Of a DNA stretch of 64,000 bases, positions 1-10,706 are shown one piece after another; position 1 is the first letter of the stretch; each line of letters starts with the position of its first letter. The position numbers and the translations under genes are program-made. The notes under the pieces were generated by a model. That model did not search any database. It had not been told where the DNA came from and worked only from the letters and a program-made list of their open reading frames with translations. The stretch covers positions 1 through 64,000 of the forward strand of contig CAZUEM010000002.1 in assembly GCA_964619155.1 (NCBI GenBank). The letters are read 5' to 3'. This DNA is from CAIXRL01 sp964619155 (GTDB taxonomy: Bacteria; Eisenbacteria; RBG-16-71-46).

Positions 1-39
1 CATCCGCTCGTCCATCCGCAACCCGGAAGGCCGGAACGC

Positions 40-1575
40 ATGCCGAATCCCACTCCCGCGCCGCTCGTGGACCTCACGGGCGAGGCGCTCCTCACGCCCG
101 TCGCGACCGCGGACGCGGCCGCCGAAGAGGCGTTCCTCGCGCGGTTGCGCGACGGCGTCGTCGGCCACGACGCGCGCGTCGGGACGCCCGGGGGCGAGAA
201 GCCGCTCCGGTACTTCGACTACACCGCCTCGGGCCGCTTCCACCGCGCGGTCGAGGACGCGCTCAACGAGGGCGTGCTGCCGTTCATGGCGAACACGCAC
301 ACCGAGACGAGCGCCACCGGCCGCCGCATGACGCACCTCTACGAGCGCGCGCTGCGCCGCGTGGGCGAGTACCTCGGCGCCGGCGGGGGCGACGTCGTCC
401 TGCCCGTCGGCTCGGGCTCGACCGGCGCGGTCAACCGGCTCATCCAGGTGATGGGGCTGCGGCTGCCGAGCCCGCTCGAGGACCGCTGGCACCTCTCGGC
501 GCACATCCCGCCGGACGAGCGCCCGGTCGTGTTCCGCAGCCGCATGGAGCACCACAGCAACGACATCTCGTGGCGCGAGACCATCGCCGACACGGTGTAC
601 GTGCCCTACGACGCGCACGGGCGCGTCTCGCCCGAGCACCTCGACGCGCTGCTCGCGGGCTACGCCGGCCGGGCGGTCAAGATCGGCACGTTCTCGGCGG
701 CCTCGAACGTCACCGGCATCCGCAACGACGTGCACGCGCTCGCGCGCGTGCTGCACCGCCACGGAGCGTGGGCGTTCTTCGACTTCGCGGCCGCTGGCCC
801 GTACGTGGACATCGCCATGCACCCGAAGGGGCCGGACGGCCGGCCCGATCCGGAGGCGGCGCTCGACGCGGTGTTCCTGTCGGTGCACAAGTTCCTCGGC
901 GGCCCGCGCGCGCCGGGGCTGCTGGTCGCGAACCGGAAGCTGTTCTCGAACCGGGTGCCCGTCGAGCCCGGCGGCGGCACGGTGCTCTACACCGCGCCCG
1001 ACGAGCACGTCTACCTGAGCGACACATCGCACCGCGAGACCGGCGGCACGCCGTCCATCGTCGGCACCATCCAGGCCGGGCTCGTGTTCGACCTGAAGGC
1101 CTCGATCGGCGAGGCGCGCACGCAGCGCATCGAGCGCGACTACCTGCACCGCTTCCTCGCCGAGTTCGGGCGCGAGAGCGCGGTCGAGATCCTCGGCGAC
1201 CTGTCGGTCGAGCGGCTCGGCATCGTCTCGCTCATCTTCCGCGGCCTGCACCACAACTTCGCGGTCGCGCTGCTCAACGACTTCTTCGGGCTCCAGGTGC
1301 GCGGCGGCTGCATGTGCGCGGGCCCGTACGGCCACGACCTGCTCGGCATCGACGACCGCGTCTCGCACGGCATCCGCCGCGAGTTGCTCGAGGGCCACTG
1401 CGGCCTGAAGCCCGGCTGGGTGCGGGTCAGCTTCTCGCCGGTGACGCGCGAGGAGGAGTTCCAGGCGCTGCTCGAGGGCGTGCGCTTCGTCGCCCGGGAG
1501 GGACACCACCACCTGGACGAGTACGCGCTCGACGACGCGACGGGGGAGTGGCGCCGCCGCGGCGCGGCCGTCTGA
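40..1575 (+). CDS. class V aminotransferase / cysteine desulfurase-like PLP enzyme
   Basis: A 511-residue fold-type I PLP enzyme of the aminotransferase class V / cysteine desulfurase superfamily. Visible marks are the Schiff-base lysine in SVHKF (K284), a PLP-aspartate region in FFDFAAAGPY and, near the C-terminus, a cysteine-rich loop RGGCMCAGPYG (C424, C426) where desulfurases carry their catalytic cysteine. It is longer than IscS or SufS (about 400 residues). The ATG is preceded by an AGG-type ribosome site. It lies 90 bp upstream of two further PLP enzymes, which suggests one pathway, but the substrate cannot be read from the sequence. It could be a desulfurase or an isopenicillin-epimerase-like lyase. 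The family is certain and the function is open. Confidence 0.85.
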   Translation: MPNPTPAPLVDLTGEALLTPVATADAAAEEAFLARLRDGVVGHDARVGTPGGEKPLRYFDYTASGRFHRAVEDALNEGVLPFMANTHTETSATGRRMTHLYERALRRVGEYLGAGGGDVVLPVGSGSTGAVNRLIQVMGLRLPSPLEDRWHLSAHIPPDERPVVFRSRMEHHSNDISWRETIADTVYVPYDAHGRVSPEHLDALLAGYAGRAVKIGTFSAASNVTGIRNDVHALARVLHRHGAWAFFDFAAAGPYVDIAMHPKGPDGRPDPEAALDAVFLSVHKFLGGPRAPGLLVANRKLFSNRVPVEPGGGTVLYTAPDEHVYLSDTSHRETGGTPSIVGTIQAGLVFDLKASIGEARTQRIERDYLHRFLAEFGRESAVEILGDLSVERLGIVSLIFRGLHHNFAVALLNDFFGLQVRGGCMCAGPYGHDLLGIDDRVSHGIRRELLEGHCGLKPGWVRVSFSPVTREEEFQALLEGVRFVAREGHHHLDEYALDDATGEWRRRGAAV

Positions 1576-1665
1576 GACGCCCCGCGCGGGCCGCCGACTT
1601 GTCGGGGCCCCCGCGCGCCGCCTAGCATTCCCTCGTCCATCCGTCCCAACTCCGAAGGAGCCCCC

Positions 1666-3161
1666 ATGGGGACGAGCATCCTCGAGACCTCCGTCGCCGA
1701 CGAGCGCACGTACGAGCGCGCCGTCGCGCGCTTTCGTGACGCCAGGATCCTGCTGCCCACGTTCGCCCAGCTCACCGACCCCGGGCTCGTCCCGGACGCG
1801 GTGACGGCCCGGCTCGCGGGGGTGGACCCGGACGACGCCCACCCGCTCAACCTCTTCCGCGTGCACTGGTGGAACGACGCGAGCCGCCGCGGCCGGGCGC
1901 CGCTGCCGGAGCACGTCGTGCTGCCGAAGAGCCTGACCGGCGTGGACGCGCCCATCGTGGTCGCGTTCGGGGACCGCTTCCCCATGATCCACGCGCACAA
2001 GGTGCTCGCGGCCTACGCCTGCCTCGCGCCGCGCGTCGTGACCGGACGGTTCGACCCGACCGCGCAGCGCGCGGTGTGGCCGTCCACCGGCAACTACTGC
2101 CGGGGCGGCGTCGCGATCTCGCGCATCATGGGCTGCCGCGGCGTCGCCGTGCTGCCCGAGCAGATGAGCGCCGAGCGCTTCCGCTGGCTCGAGCGCTGGG
2201 TCGCGGACCCGGCCGACGTGATTCGCACGCCGGGCTGCGAGAGCAACGTGCGCGAGATCTACGAGGAGTGCGAGCGCCTCGAGGCGGACCCGGCGAACGT
2301 CATCCTCAACCAGTTCTCGGAGTACGCGAACCACCTCGCGCACTGGGCGGTCACGGGGCGCGCGCTCGAGGCGGTGTTCGAGTCGCTGCACCGCGCGAAC
2401 CCGGCCCTCAAGCCGGCCGCGTTCGTCTCGGCCACCGGTTCGGCCGGCACGATCGGCGCGGGCGACTGGCTCAAGGACCGCTACGGCACGCGCATCGTCG
2501 CGGCCGAGGCGCTCGAGTGCCCGACGCTGCTCGAGAACGGCTTCGGCGACCACAACATCCAGGGCATCGGCGACAAGCACGTGCCGCTCATCCACAACGT
2601 CATGAACACCGACGTCGTGGTCGCGGTCTCCGACCAGGCCACCGACGCGCTCGGGCTCGTGTTCAGCCGCCCCGAGGGCCGGGAGTTCCTCGCCCGCCGC
2701 TTCGGCGTGCCCGAGGGCGTGCTGGCCGCGCTCCCGTCGTTCGGGCTCTCGAGCATCTGCAACGTCATCGCCGCCATCAAGGTGGCCGACCGCCTCGGCC
2801 TGGGCGCGCACGACGCCATCCTGACGGTCGCGACGGACGGCGACGCGCTGTATTCGAGCGAGCACGAGAAGGCGCTCGCCACACGCTTCGCGGGCGGCTT
2901 CGACGCGCGCGTCGCCGAGCGCGAACTGCGCCGCTGGCTGTACGAGACCCGCGCCGACCACGTGCTCGAGCTGACCGAGTGCGACCGGCGCCGCATCTTC
3001 AACCTCGGCTATTACACCTGGGTCGAGCAGCGCGGCGTCTCCATCCCCGACTTTGTCGCGCGGCGCGAACAGTCCTTCTGGCGCGGCCTGCGCGACGCGC
3101 TGCCGCACTGGGACGCGCTGATCGGCGAGTTCAACGCGCGCACGGGGGCGGCGGCGGCCTC

Positions 3162-3165
<4 letters not shown>
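1666..3165 (+). CDS. PLP-dependent enzyme, cysteine synthase/threonine synthase fold (subunit-beta type)
   Basis: A 499-residue fold-type II PLP protein. The lysine of AHKVLAAYACL (K112) fits the PLP Schiff-base lysine, STGNYCRGG fits the substrate-binding Asn loop, and SATGSAGTIGAGDWL resembles the phosphate-binding glycine loop. Proteins of this type are usually annotated only as 'pyridoxal-phosphate-dependent protein subunit beta'. I know of no proven reaction for them. The stop codon overlaps the start of the next PLP enzyme by 4 bp, so the two are translationally coupled. The ATG follows a GAAGGAG site. Beta-replacement or beta-elimination on a serine- or cysteine-like substrate is an inference. 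Confidence 0.8.
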
Positions 3166-4580
<1,415 letters not shown>

Positions 4581-4623
4581 CGGGCGGCGGCGCGGCCGCG
4601 GCCCCGGACGAAGGAGGCCGCTC

Positions 4624-4812
4624 GTGACGAAGCCGGTGCGGCGCGCCGCCGCCACCGTGCTGGCGCTCGCGCTCATCCTGTGGGGCGCCGACGGCCTCGA
4701 CGCCGCGGGCGCGCGCGGCTGGCTCGCGTACGCCGCGCTCGCGGCGGCGCTGGTGCTGGCCTACTACGCGCTCACCGGGCGCACGCTCCTGCCCGGACGC
4801 GACGACGGCTGA
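4624..4812 (+). CDS. small two-helix membrane protein
   Basis: A 62-residue protein with two hydrophobic stretches (about residues 9-22 and 33-51) and basic ends, so probably an inner-membrane hairpin protein. It starts with GTG at good distance from AAGGAGG (4611-4617), which is strong support for so short a gene. It follows the PLP trio by 43 bp and is followed directly by a terminator hairpin, so it is probably the last gene of that operon. I recognise no family. Confidence 0.6.
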   Translation: MTKPVRRAAATVLALALILWGADGLDAAGARGWLAYAALAAALVLAYYALTGRTLLPGRDDG

Positions 4813-4815
4813 CGG

Positions 4816-4853
4816 CCGCGCCGCGCGCGCGACGCGTCCCGCGCGCGGCGCGG
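4816..4853. terminator. bidirectional terminator hairpin
   Basis: A perfect 14-bp GC-only stem (4816-4829 with 4840-4853) and a 10-nt loop lie between the ends of two convergent genes. There is no clear T-tract, as is usual at this G+C content. Confidence 0.7.
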
Positions 4854-4857
4854 ACGG

Positions 4858-5787
4858 TCAGCGGACTCCGGCGGGAACCGGCGGGCGGTTCACCTTCGAG
4901 TTGAGGCTGCCACGCAGGAACGTGAGCGCGAGCGGCCAGGCCGCCTTCGAGGCGCGCAGGTTGGCGCCCTCGCGGCCGGCCTGCTGGCGCAGGAAGCCGT
5001 GCCCGGCCCCCTCGAAGAGCCGCGCCTGGTACAGGCGCGCCTGGCGGCCCGAGAGAGCCTGCTTCGCGGGCTCGATCGTGGCGTTGACGCGCGCGTCGTC
5101 GGCGCCGTAGAGGCCGAGCACCGGCACGCGCAGCCGCCCGAGCAGCGAGTCGGCGGGCGAGGAGCCGTAGAAGACGACGGCCGCGTCGAGGTCCGGCCGG
5201 GTGGCGGCGTAATCGAAGCTGCGCGCGCCGCCCCAGCAGAAGCCGAGCGTGCCGCAGGTGCCGTTCGACGACGGCAGGGTCTTCGCCCACGCGCGCGCGG
5301 CGTCGAGCCGCTCCCACGCCATCTCGGGGGTCACGCGGCGGATGGCGGTGACGACGCTGTCGCGGCCGGGGAACGCCTCGGTGCCCCCGCCGCCCGGGCC
5401 GAGCCCCGAGAGCAGGTCGGGGGCCACGGCGATGAAGCCGTCGCGCGCGAGCTGGTCGGCGACGGCGCGGATCCAGTCGGTGAGCCCGTAGATCTCGTGG
5501 ATGACCATCGCCACCGGCGCCTTGTCCTTGCGCTCGGGATAGACGACCCAGACGCGCAGCGAGCCGCCGCCCGGCAGCGCCACGTCCTGGAACTCGCCGT
5601 GGCGTGGCGAGCTCTCGAGCGCCGCCTTGGCGGTCGCCTCGTCGGCGGGCAGGTTGGGATCGCGCGCCGGGGCCGCGGCGGTCGCGGCCGGGGCGCCGTG
5701 GTCGTGGCCCTCGTGCCCGGCCTGCGCGAGCGCGGCGGCGGGGGCGAGGGCGAGGACGGCGAGAGCGAGGCAGGTCGAAACGCGCAT
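4858..5787 (-). CDS. exported dienelactone hydrolase family protein
   Basis: A 309-residue alpha/beta hydrolase of the dienelactone hydrolase family. The nucleophile elbow GFCWGG has cysteine (C184) in place of serine, as is typical of the family. The acid is in YGADDARV (D230 or D231) and the histidine in GAGHGFLR. A signal peptide (MRVSTCLALAVLALAPAAALAQA) and a His-rich stretch (GHEGHDHG) precede the domain, so it acts in the periplasm or outside. The ATG is preceded by GGAGGAG. The true substrate of such exported members is unknown, and a general carboxymethylene-lactone or ester hydrolase role is inferred. Confidence 0.85.
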   Translation of the reverse strand: MRVSTCLALAVLALAPAAALAQAGHEGHDHGAPAATAAAPARDPNLPADEATAKAALESSPRHGEFQDVALPGGGSLRVWVVYPERKDKAPVAMVIHEIYGLTDWIRAVADQLARDGFIAVAPDLLSGLGPGGGGTEAFPGRDSVVTAIRRVTPEMAWERLDAARAWAKTLPSSNGTCGTLGFCWGGARSFDYAATRPDLDAAVVFYGSSPADSLLGRLRVPVLGLYGADDARVNATIEPAKQALSGRQARLYQARLFEGAGHGFLRQQAGREGANLRASKAAWPLALTFLRGSLNSKVNRPPVPAGVR

Positions 5788-5907
5788 GGGTCTCCTCCGG
5801 TGCGGGGTCGAGCGGGCAAATTGGCCGAACGGCCCGCGCCCCGGCAACCCCGTTCTTCGGGGACCTGTGAAGGGAGTGTTAGGGTGCGCCGGTCCGGGAG
5901 GTGCCCC

Positions 5908-6840
5908 ATGCCCTTGATGCGATCGGTGCTGCTGGCGGCCTCGCGGTCGGCGTGGCTGCGCGAGCGCGCGATGCGCTCGGGATTCGTGCGCCGCGCCACG
6001 CGGCGCTTCATGCCGGGCGAGAAGCTGGAGGACGCCCTCGAGGCGACGCGCGCGCTCGAGCGCGAGGGCATCCCGACCATCCTCACGCGGCTCGGGGAGA
6101 ACCTCGCGGGCGAGGCGGACGCCCGCGCGGTCGCCGAGCACTACGTGCAGGCGCAGGAGCAAGTGCGCGCCGCCGGGGTGCGCTCCGAGATGTCGGTCAA
6201 GCTCACGCAGCTCGGCCTCGACCTCTCGCCGGAGCTGGCGCACGCGAACCTGGACCGGATCGCGGCGCACGCCGCGACGCTCGGCCGCACCGTGTGGGTG
6301 GACATGGAAGGCTCGGCGTACACGCAGGCGACGCTCGACCTCTACCGCCGCGTCCGCGCCGGGCGCGCCAACGTCGGCATCGCGCTGCAGTCCTACCTGC
6401 GCCGCACCGCGGACGACCTCGAATCGCTGGTGCCCATGGGCGCCGCGATCCGGCTGGTGAAGGGCGCCTACGACGAGCCGGCGCGGATCGCGTTCCGCGA
6501 CAAGCGCGAGGTGGACGAGAACTTCGTGCGGCTCGGCGAGCGCATGCTGAGGCCCGACGCGCTCGCGGCCGGCGTCTTTCCCGGCTTCGGCACGCACGAC
6601 GAGCGCATCGTGGACCACCTCGCCCGCCACGCCGCGCGGCAGGGCGTGGCGAAGGACCGCTACGAGTTCGAGATGCTCTACGGCATTCGCCGCGACCTGC
6701 AGGCGCGGCTCGTGGCGGCGGGCGAGCCCCTGCGCGTGCTCATCAGCTACGGCGAGGCGTGGTTCCCCTGGTACGTGCGCCGGCTTGCCGAGCGGCCCGC
6801 GAACGTCTGGTTCGTGGTGAAGAGCGCGCTGCGCCGCTGA
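5908..6840 (+). CDS. proline dehydrogenase
   Basis: A 310-residue monofunctional proline dehydrogenase, the FAD enzyme that oxidises proline to pyrroline-5-carboxylate at the inner membrane. Family motifs are in order: SVKLTQLG, DMEGSAYTQ, GIALQSYLRRT, RLVKGAYDEP, GTHDERIVDHL, FEMLYGIRRDLQ and, near the end, YGEAWFPWYVRRLAERP, which has the paired arginines that hold the proline carboxylate. The length matches short bacterial PRODHs. The ATG at 5908 has GGGAGG 5 bp upstream. No pyrroline-5-carboxylate dehydrogenase is in the window. It is divergent from the hydrolase gene. Confidence 0.92.
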   Translation: MPLMRSVLLAASRSAWLRERAMRSGFVRRATRRFMPGEKLEDALEATRALEREGIPTILTRLGENLAGEADARAVAEHYVQAQEQVRAAGVRSEMSVKLTQLGLDLSPELAHANLDRIAAHAATLGRTVWVDMEGSAYTQATLDLYRRVRAGRANVGIALQSYLRRTADDLESLVPMGAAIRLVKGAYDEPARIAFRDKREVDENFVRLGERMLRPDALAAGVFPGFGTHDERIVDHLARHAARQGVAKDRYEFEMLYGIRRDLQARLVAAGEPLRVLISYGEAWFPWYVRRLAERPANVWFVVKSALRR

Positions 6841-6991
6841 CGGACGGGGATCCTCATTTGGGCACAGCCATATTTCCGTTGACGCCGTCCCGGCCGTGCC
6901 GTGACCCTCGGCGCGCCGACGGCCCGTCCTGACCCCGACAGGTTCCTCGGCCGCGGCTCCTCGACCCCCAACGCCCCCGAGGAGACCGGTC

Positions 6992-9211
6992 ATGAGCCCC
7001 ACCCGCAGGACCGGGCGCATCCGCGCCCTCCGCGTCGAAGCCCCCGCCGATCTCGCCCGCTGGCAGCGCCCCGCCACGCCGGCGACGCGTTCCCCGAACC
7101 GCGTGCGCGGGAACTGGCTGCTCGCCGCGCGGCCCGACACCGTGGACTTCCGCGACCGCATGTACGCGACCTCGCTCGTCGAGGTGCCGCGCGAACGGCC
7201 GCTCGCGGACTACCTGCGGTTCGGGCTCCCGGTCCTCGACCAGGGCCGCGAGGGCGCCTGCACGGGCTTCGGCCTCGCGACCATGGTCCACTACCTGCTG
7301 AGGACGCGCGCGCTGAGCGGCGGCGCGGCCGAGCGGCGCGCCGAGCGGGCATTCAACCGCGTGCCCGTCAGCCCGCACATGCTCTACCGCATGGCGCGCC
7401 GCTACGACGAGTGGGCGGGCGAGGACGACGACGGCTCGAGCGCGCGCGGGGCGATGAAGGGCTGGCACAAGCACGGCGTGTGCTCGTTCGAGGCGTGGTC
7501 GCGCGCGGGCGACGGCCGCTCGGACACGCTCTTCACCGACGCGCGCGCCCGCGACGCGCTGGCGCGGCCGCTCGGCGGCTACTACCGCGTCAACCACCGC
7601 GACCTCGTCGCGATGCACGCGGCGCTCGCCGAGGTCGGCATCCTGTACGCGACCTCGTGGGTGCACGCGGGCTGGAGCGCGGTGAAGGCCGACGGCCTCG
7701 TGAACCCGCGGCTCGACCGCGGCAACGAGGGCGGCCACGCCTTCGTCATCGTCGGCTACGACGGGCGCGGGTTCTGGATCCAGAACTCGTGGGGCCCCGG
7801 CTGGGGCCGCCGCGGCTTCTGCCAGGTCACGTACGACGACTGGCTCAAGAACGGCACCGACGTCTGGGTGGGCCGGCTTGGCGCGCCGGTCGGGCTCGCC
7901 TCGCGCACGCCCGCGGCGCAGGCGGCGTCGGCCGGCCAGACGGGCGGCGGCGTCCGCACGCCGCTCGCGGTCGCGGACCTGCGCCCGCACGTGGTCAGCC
8001 TCGGCAACGACGGGCGGCTGCGGGACTCGGGGTTGCTGGCGACCGACGCGGCCGCGGTGCACCAGATCTTCGCGGACGACTTCCCGCGGCTGACGAGCGG
8101 CTGGAAGAAGCGCCGGCTGCTGCTCTACGCGCACGGCGGGCTGTGCGACGAGGACGGCGCGCTCCACCGCGTGCAGGACTACCGGCGGGCGCTGCTCGAC
8201 GCCGAGGTCTACCCGCTCGCGTTCGTGTGGAAGACCGACTGGTGGACGACGCTCCGGAACGTGCTCGAGGACGCGCAGCGCCGGCGCAAGCCCGAAGGGC
8301 CCCTCGACGCGACGCGCGACTTCCTGCTCAACCGCCTCGACGACGCGCTCGAGCCCATCGCCCGGCACGCGACCGGCAAGCTCGAGTGGGACCAGATGAA
8401 GCAGAACGCGCTGGGCGCGACGCTGCTCGCCGACGGCGGCGCGCGGCTCGTGGCGTCGTACGTCGGGCAGCTCGCCGCGCAGGGCGTCGAGGTGCACGTC
8501 GCCGCGCACAGCGCCGGCAGCATCCTGATGGCGCCGCTCGTGCAGTTGCTGGCGGCGAAGGGCGCGGTGGACTGGACCGGCCTGCCCGGCGCCGCGGGGC
8601 TCGCGCATCCCGCGGGCGACGCGGGGCTCGGCGTGTCCGTGAAGAGCGTCACGATGTGGGCGCCCGCGTGCACGATCGACCTGTTCGCGCGCTGCTACCG
8701 GCCCGTCGTGGACGCCGGGCAGGTCGAGCGCTTCGCGCTCTTCACGCTGACCGACAAGGCCGAGCAGGACGACCACTGCGCGCACGTTTACAACAAGTCG
8801 CTGCTCTACCTCGTCTCGCACGCGTTCGAGGCGGTCGCGCGCAATCCGCTCATCCCGGTGGGCAAGGACGGCGACCTCTCGCCCGCGGGGGTCGGCCTCC
8901 TCGGCATGGAGTGGTGGCTGACGCGGCACCCGGCCACGAAGAAATGGTTCGAGCGCCCGGACGGCGCGGGCGATCCGGCGGGGGAGGGTCGGGCCGTCTG
9001 GGTGCTGTCGCCGAACGCCCTGCCCGAGGGCGCGAGGAACGGTTCGGCCGCGAAGCATCACGGCGACTTCGACGACGACGCGGCGACCGTGAAGGCGACG
9101 CTCGCCCGCATTCTCGGACGCGCCTCGCTCGCCTCGGGGGCCGTGAGCCTGTCGTTCGAGCGCACCGCCGCCTCGCGCCGCGACGCGCGGGAGGCCTACA
9201 ACCGGAAGTAG
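6992..9211 (+). CDS. papain-family (C1) peptidase fused to an alpha/beta hydrolase
   Basis: A 739-residue two-domain protein with no obvious signal peptide. Residues about 60-300 form a C1 papain-like domain: the catalytic Cys is C90 in GREGACTGFGLA (Gln from DQG just before), His is H249 in GGHAFVIVGYDG and Asn is N265 in IQNSWGPGWG. Residues about 360-700 form a second domain with an alpha/beta hydrolase look: LLLYAHGGL, then AAHSAGS with serine S507 as candidate nucleophile. Both catalytic sets appear intact. The ATG follows GAGGAG. The fusion is unusual and its target is unknown. A single uninterrupted frame argues against a sequencing join. Confidence 0.85.
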   Translation: MSPTRRTGRIRALRVEAPADLARWQRPATPATRSPNRVRGNWLLAARPDTVDFRDRMYATSLVEVPRERPLADYLRFGLPVLDQGREGACTGFGLATMVHYLLRTRALSGGAAERRAERAFNRVPVSPHMLYRMARRYDEWAGEDDDGSSARGAMKGWHKHGVCSFEAWSRAGDGRSDTLFTDARARDALARPLGGYYRVNHRDLVAMHAALAEVGILYATSWVHAGWSAVKADGLVNPRLDRGNEGGHAFVIVGYDGRGFWIQNSWGPGWGRRGFCQVTYDDWLKNGTDVWVGRLGAPVGLASRTPAAQAASAGQTGGGVRTPLAVADLRPHVVSLGNDGRLRDSGLLATDAAAVHQIFADDFPRLTSGWKKRRLLLYAHGGLCDEDGALHRVQDYRRALLDAEVYPLAFVWKTDWWTTLRNVLEDAQRRRKPEGPLDATRDFLLNRLDDALEPIARHATGKLEWDQMKQNALGATLLADGGARLVASYVGQLAAQGVEVHVAAHSAGSILMAPLVQLLAAKGAVDWTGLPGAAGLAHPAGDAGLGVSVKSVTMWAPACTIDLFARCYRPVVDAGQVERFALFTLTDKAEQDDHCAHVYNKSLLYLVSHAFEAVARNPLIPVGKDGDLSPAGVGLLGMEWWLTRHPATKKWFERPDGAGDPAGEGRAVWVLSPNALPEGARNGSAAKHHGDFDDDAATVKATLARILGRASLASGAVSLSFERTAASRRDAREAYNRK

Positions 9212-9337
9212 CGGGCCTCCCGCACCGCCCGCCGGGCGTGGCGATGGCCGCGCCCGGGCGGGGGCGCGCCCGCGCGCGGGGCGTGGTCGAGACGGCCCGC
9301 AGCCGCGAAGGCCCCGGCTGTGGCAGGATGCGCGGCC

Positions 9338-10642
9338 ATGGGAACCGTCAGGACGCTCGCCGCCGCGCTCGCACTCGCGATGCTTCTCCCCGCCGCGCCG
9401 CCGCCCGCGCTCGCGGCCGCCGACTCGACCTGGTCGCAGCACCTGGCCGCCGCGCGCGCGGCGCTCGCGGCCGAGGACGACGCGTCCGCGCGCCGCCACC
9501 TGCTCGCGGTGGACTCGCTCGTCGGCGGGCACGCCGGCGCCAAGTCGGCGCTCGCGACGATCGCCGCGCGCGCGGGGGACCGCGCCGGGGTGCTGCGCTG
9601 GCTGGGCGCCTTCGCCGCGACGGGGCTGGCGCGCGAGGCCCTCGCCGATACGCTGTTCGCGCCCTGGCGCGGGGACCCCGCGTTCCGGGCGATCGCGACG
9701 CGGCTCGCGGCCAACGCCGCGCCGGTCGCGCGCGCGGCGGTGATGGACACGCTGCCCGACGCCTCGCTGCTCGCCGAGGACGTCGCGTGGGATGCGCCGC
9801 GCGAGCGGTTCCTCGTCAGCTCGATCCACCGGCGCAAGATCGTCGCGGTGGAGCGCTCCGGGCGCATCCGGGACTTCACGCCCCCCGGCGCGGGCGGCGC
9901 GTGGGGGATCTACGGCCTCGCGATCGATCCCGCGAACGGCCTGCTGTGGGCGACGACGGCCGCCGGCCCCGAGTGCGACGTCTTCACGCCCGCCGACTCG
10001 GGCCGCACCGCGCTCCTCGCCTTCAACCTGCGCACCGGGGCGGTCCGGCGCCGGGTCGAGCTGCCTCGATTGCGGACGCGGCAGGTGCTCGGCGACCTGA
10101 CCGTGGGGCCGGACGGCACGGTGTACGCATGCGAGTCGCTCGGGGGCGGCATCTACCGGCTGCGCCGCGGCGCCGCCGCGTTCGACACGCTCGTCGCCCC
10201 GGGCGTGCTGCGCTCGCCGCAGGGCTGCACGGTGTCGGCCGACGGCCATCGGCTCTACGTCGCCGATTACGCGCGGGGCATCGCCGCGGTGCGCCTCGAC
10301 GGCGGCGAGGTCGTGTGGCTGCCCCGGCCGTACACGCTCTCCTCGGGCGGCATCGACGGCCTCGTGCGCGACGGCCAGACGCTGCTCGCGATCCAGAACG
10401 GGCCAACCCCGAAGCGCGTCCTCGCGCTGATCCTCGACGAGGCCGGCGACCGCATCGAGTCTTGGCGGGTGCTCGAGCAGGGCAGCCCGCGCCTCGGGGA
10501 GCCCAACCACGGCACGGTCGTGGGCCGCGATTTCGTGCTGATCGGCGACAGCGGCTGGGACCGCGTCGGTGAGGACGGACGGCTGCGCACGCCGCCGGGC
10601 GCGCGACCGCCTGTGCTGCTGCGCCTGCCCCTCGGCCGGTAG
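9338..10642 (+). CDS. secreted SMP-30/gluconolactonase-like beta-propeller protein
   Basis: A 434-residue exported protein. A signal peptide (MGTVRTLAAALALAMLLPA...ALAA) is followed by a helical, alanine-rich segment of about 110 residues that looks like one or two TPR-type helices. A six-bladed propeller then runs from about residue 140 (repeats of the kind GLAIDPANGLLWATT, DLTVGPDGTVYACES, CTVSADGHRLYVADY), as in the SMP-30/gluconolactonase/LRE fold. The ATG at 9338 was chosen over a GTG six codons upstream because it gives a clean signal peptide. It is convergent with the PLP lyase and separated from it by a terminator. The substrate is unknown. Confidence 0.7.
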   Translation: MGTVRTLAAALALAMLLPAAPPPALAAADSTWSQHLAAARAALAAEDDASARRHLLAVDSLVGGHAGAKSALATIAARAGDRAGVLRWLGAFAATGLAREALADTLFAPWRGDPAFRAIATRLAANAAPVARAAVMDTLPDASLLAEDVAWDAPRERFLVSSIHRRKIVAVERSGRIRDFTPPGAGGAWGIYGLAIDPANGLLWATTAAGPECDVFTPADSGRTALLAFNLRTGAVRRRVELPRLRTRQVLGDLTVGPDGTVYACESLGGGIYRLRRGAAAFDTLVAPGVLRSPQGCTVSADGHRLYVADYARGIAAVRLDGGEVVWLPRPYTLSSGGIDGLVRDGQTLLAIQNGPTPKRVLALILDEAGDRIESWRVLEQGSPRLGEPNHGTVVGRDFVLIGDSGWDRVGEDGRLRTPPGARPPVLLRLPLGR

Positions 10643-10654
10643 CGCGAGGACGGG

Positions 10655-10686
10655 CCGGGCGCGGCGGCCCGCGCCGCCGCGCCCGG
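10655..10686. terminator. bidirectional terminator hairpin
   Basis: A perfect 13-bp stem (10655-10667 with 10674-10686) and a 6-nt loop lie between two convergent genes. Confidence 0.7.
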
Positions 10687-10706
10687 GATCGCCCGCGCGG
10701 GCGGCG

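Noticed and set aside
6854..10510. A very long open frame on the minus strand opposite the peptidase-hydrolase and propeller genes
   Set aside because: Its translation is Arg/Ala/Gly/Pro-rich without motifs, as expected from third-position G+C bias opposite real genes; the plus-strand products have clear family motifs.
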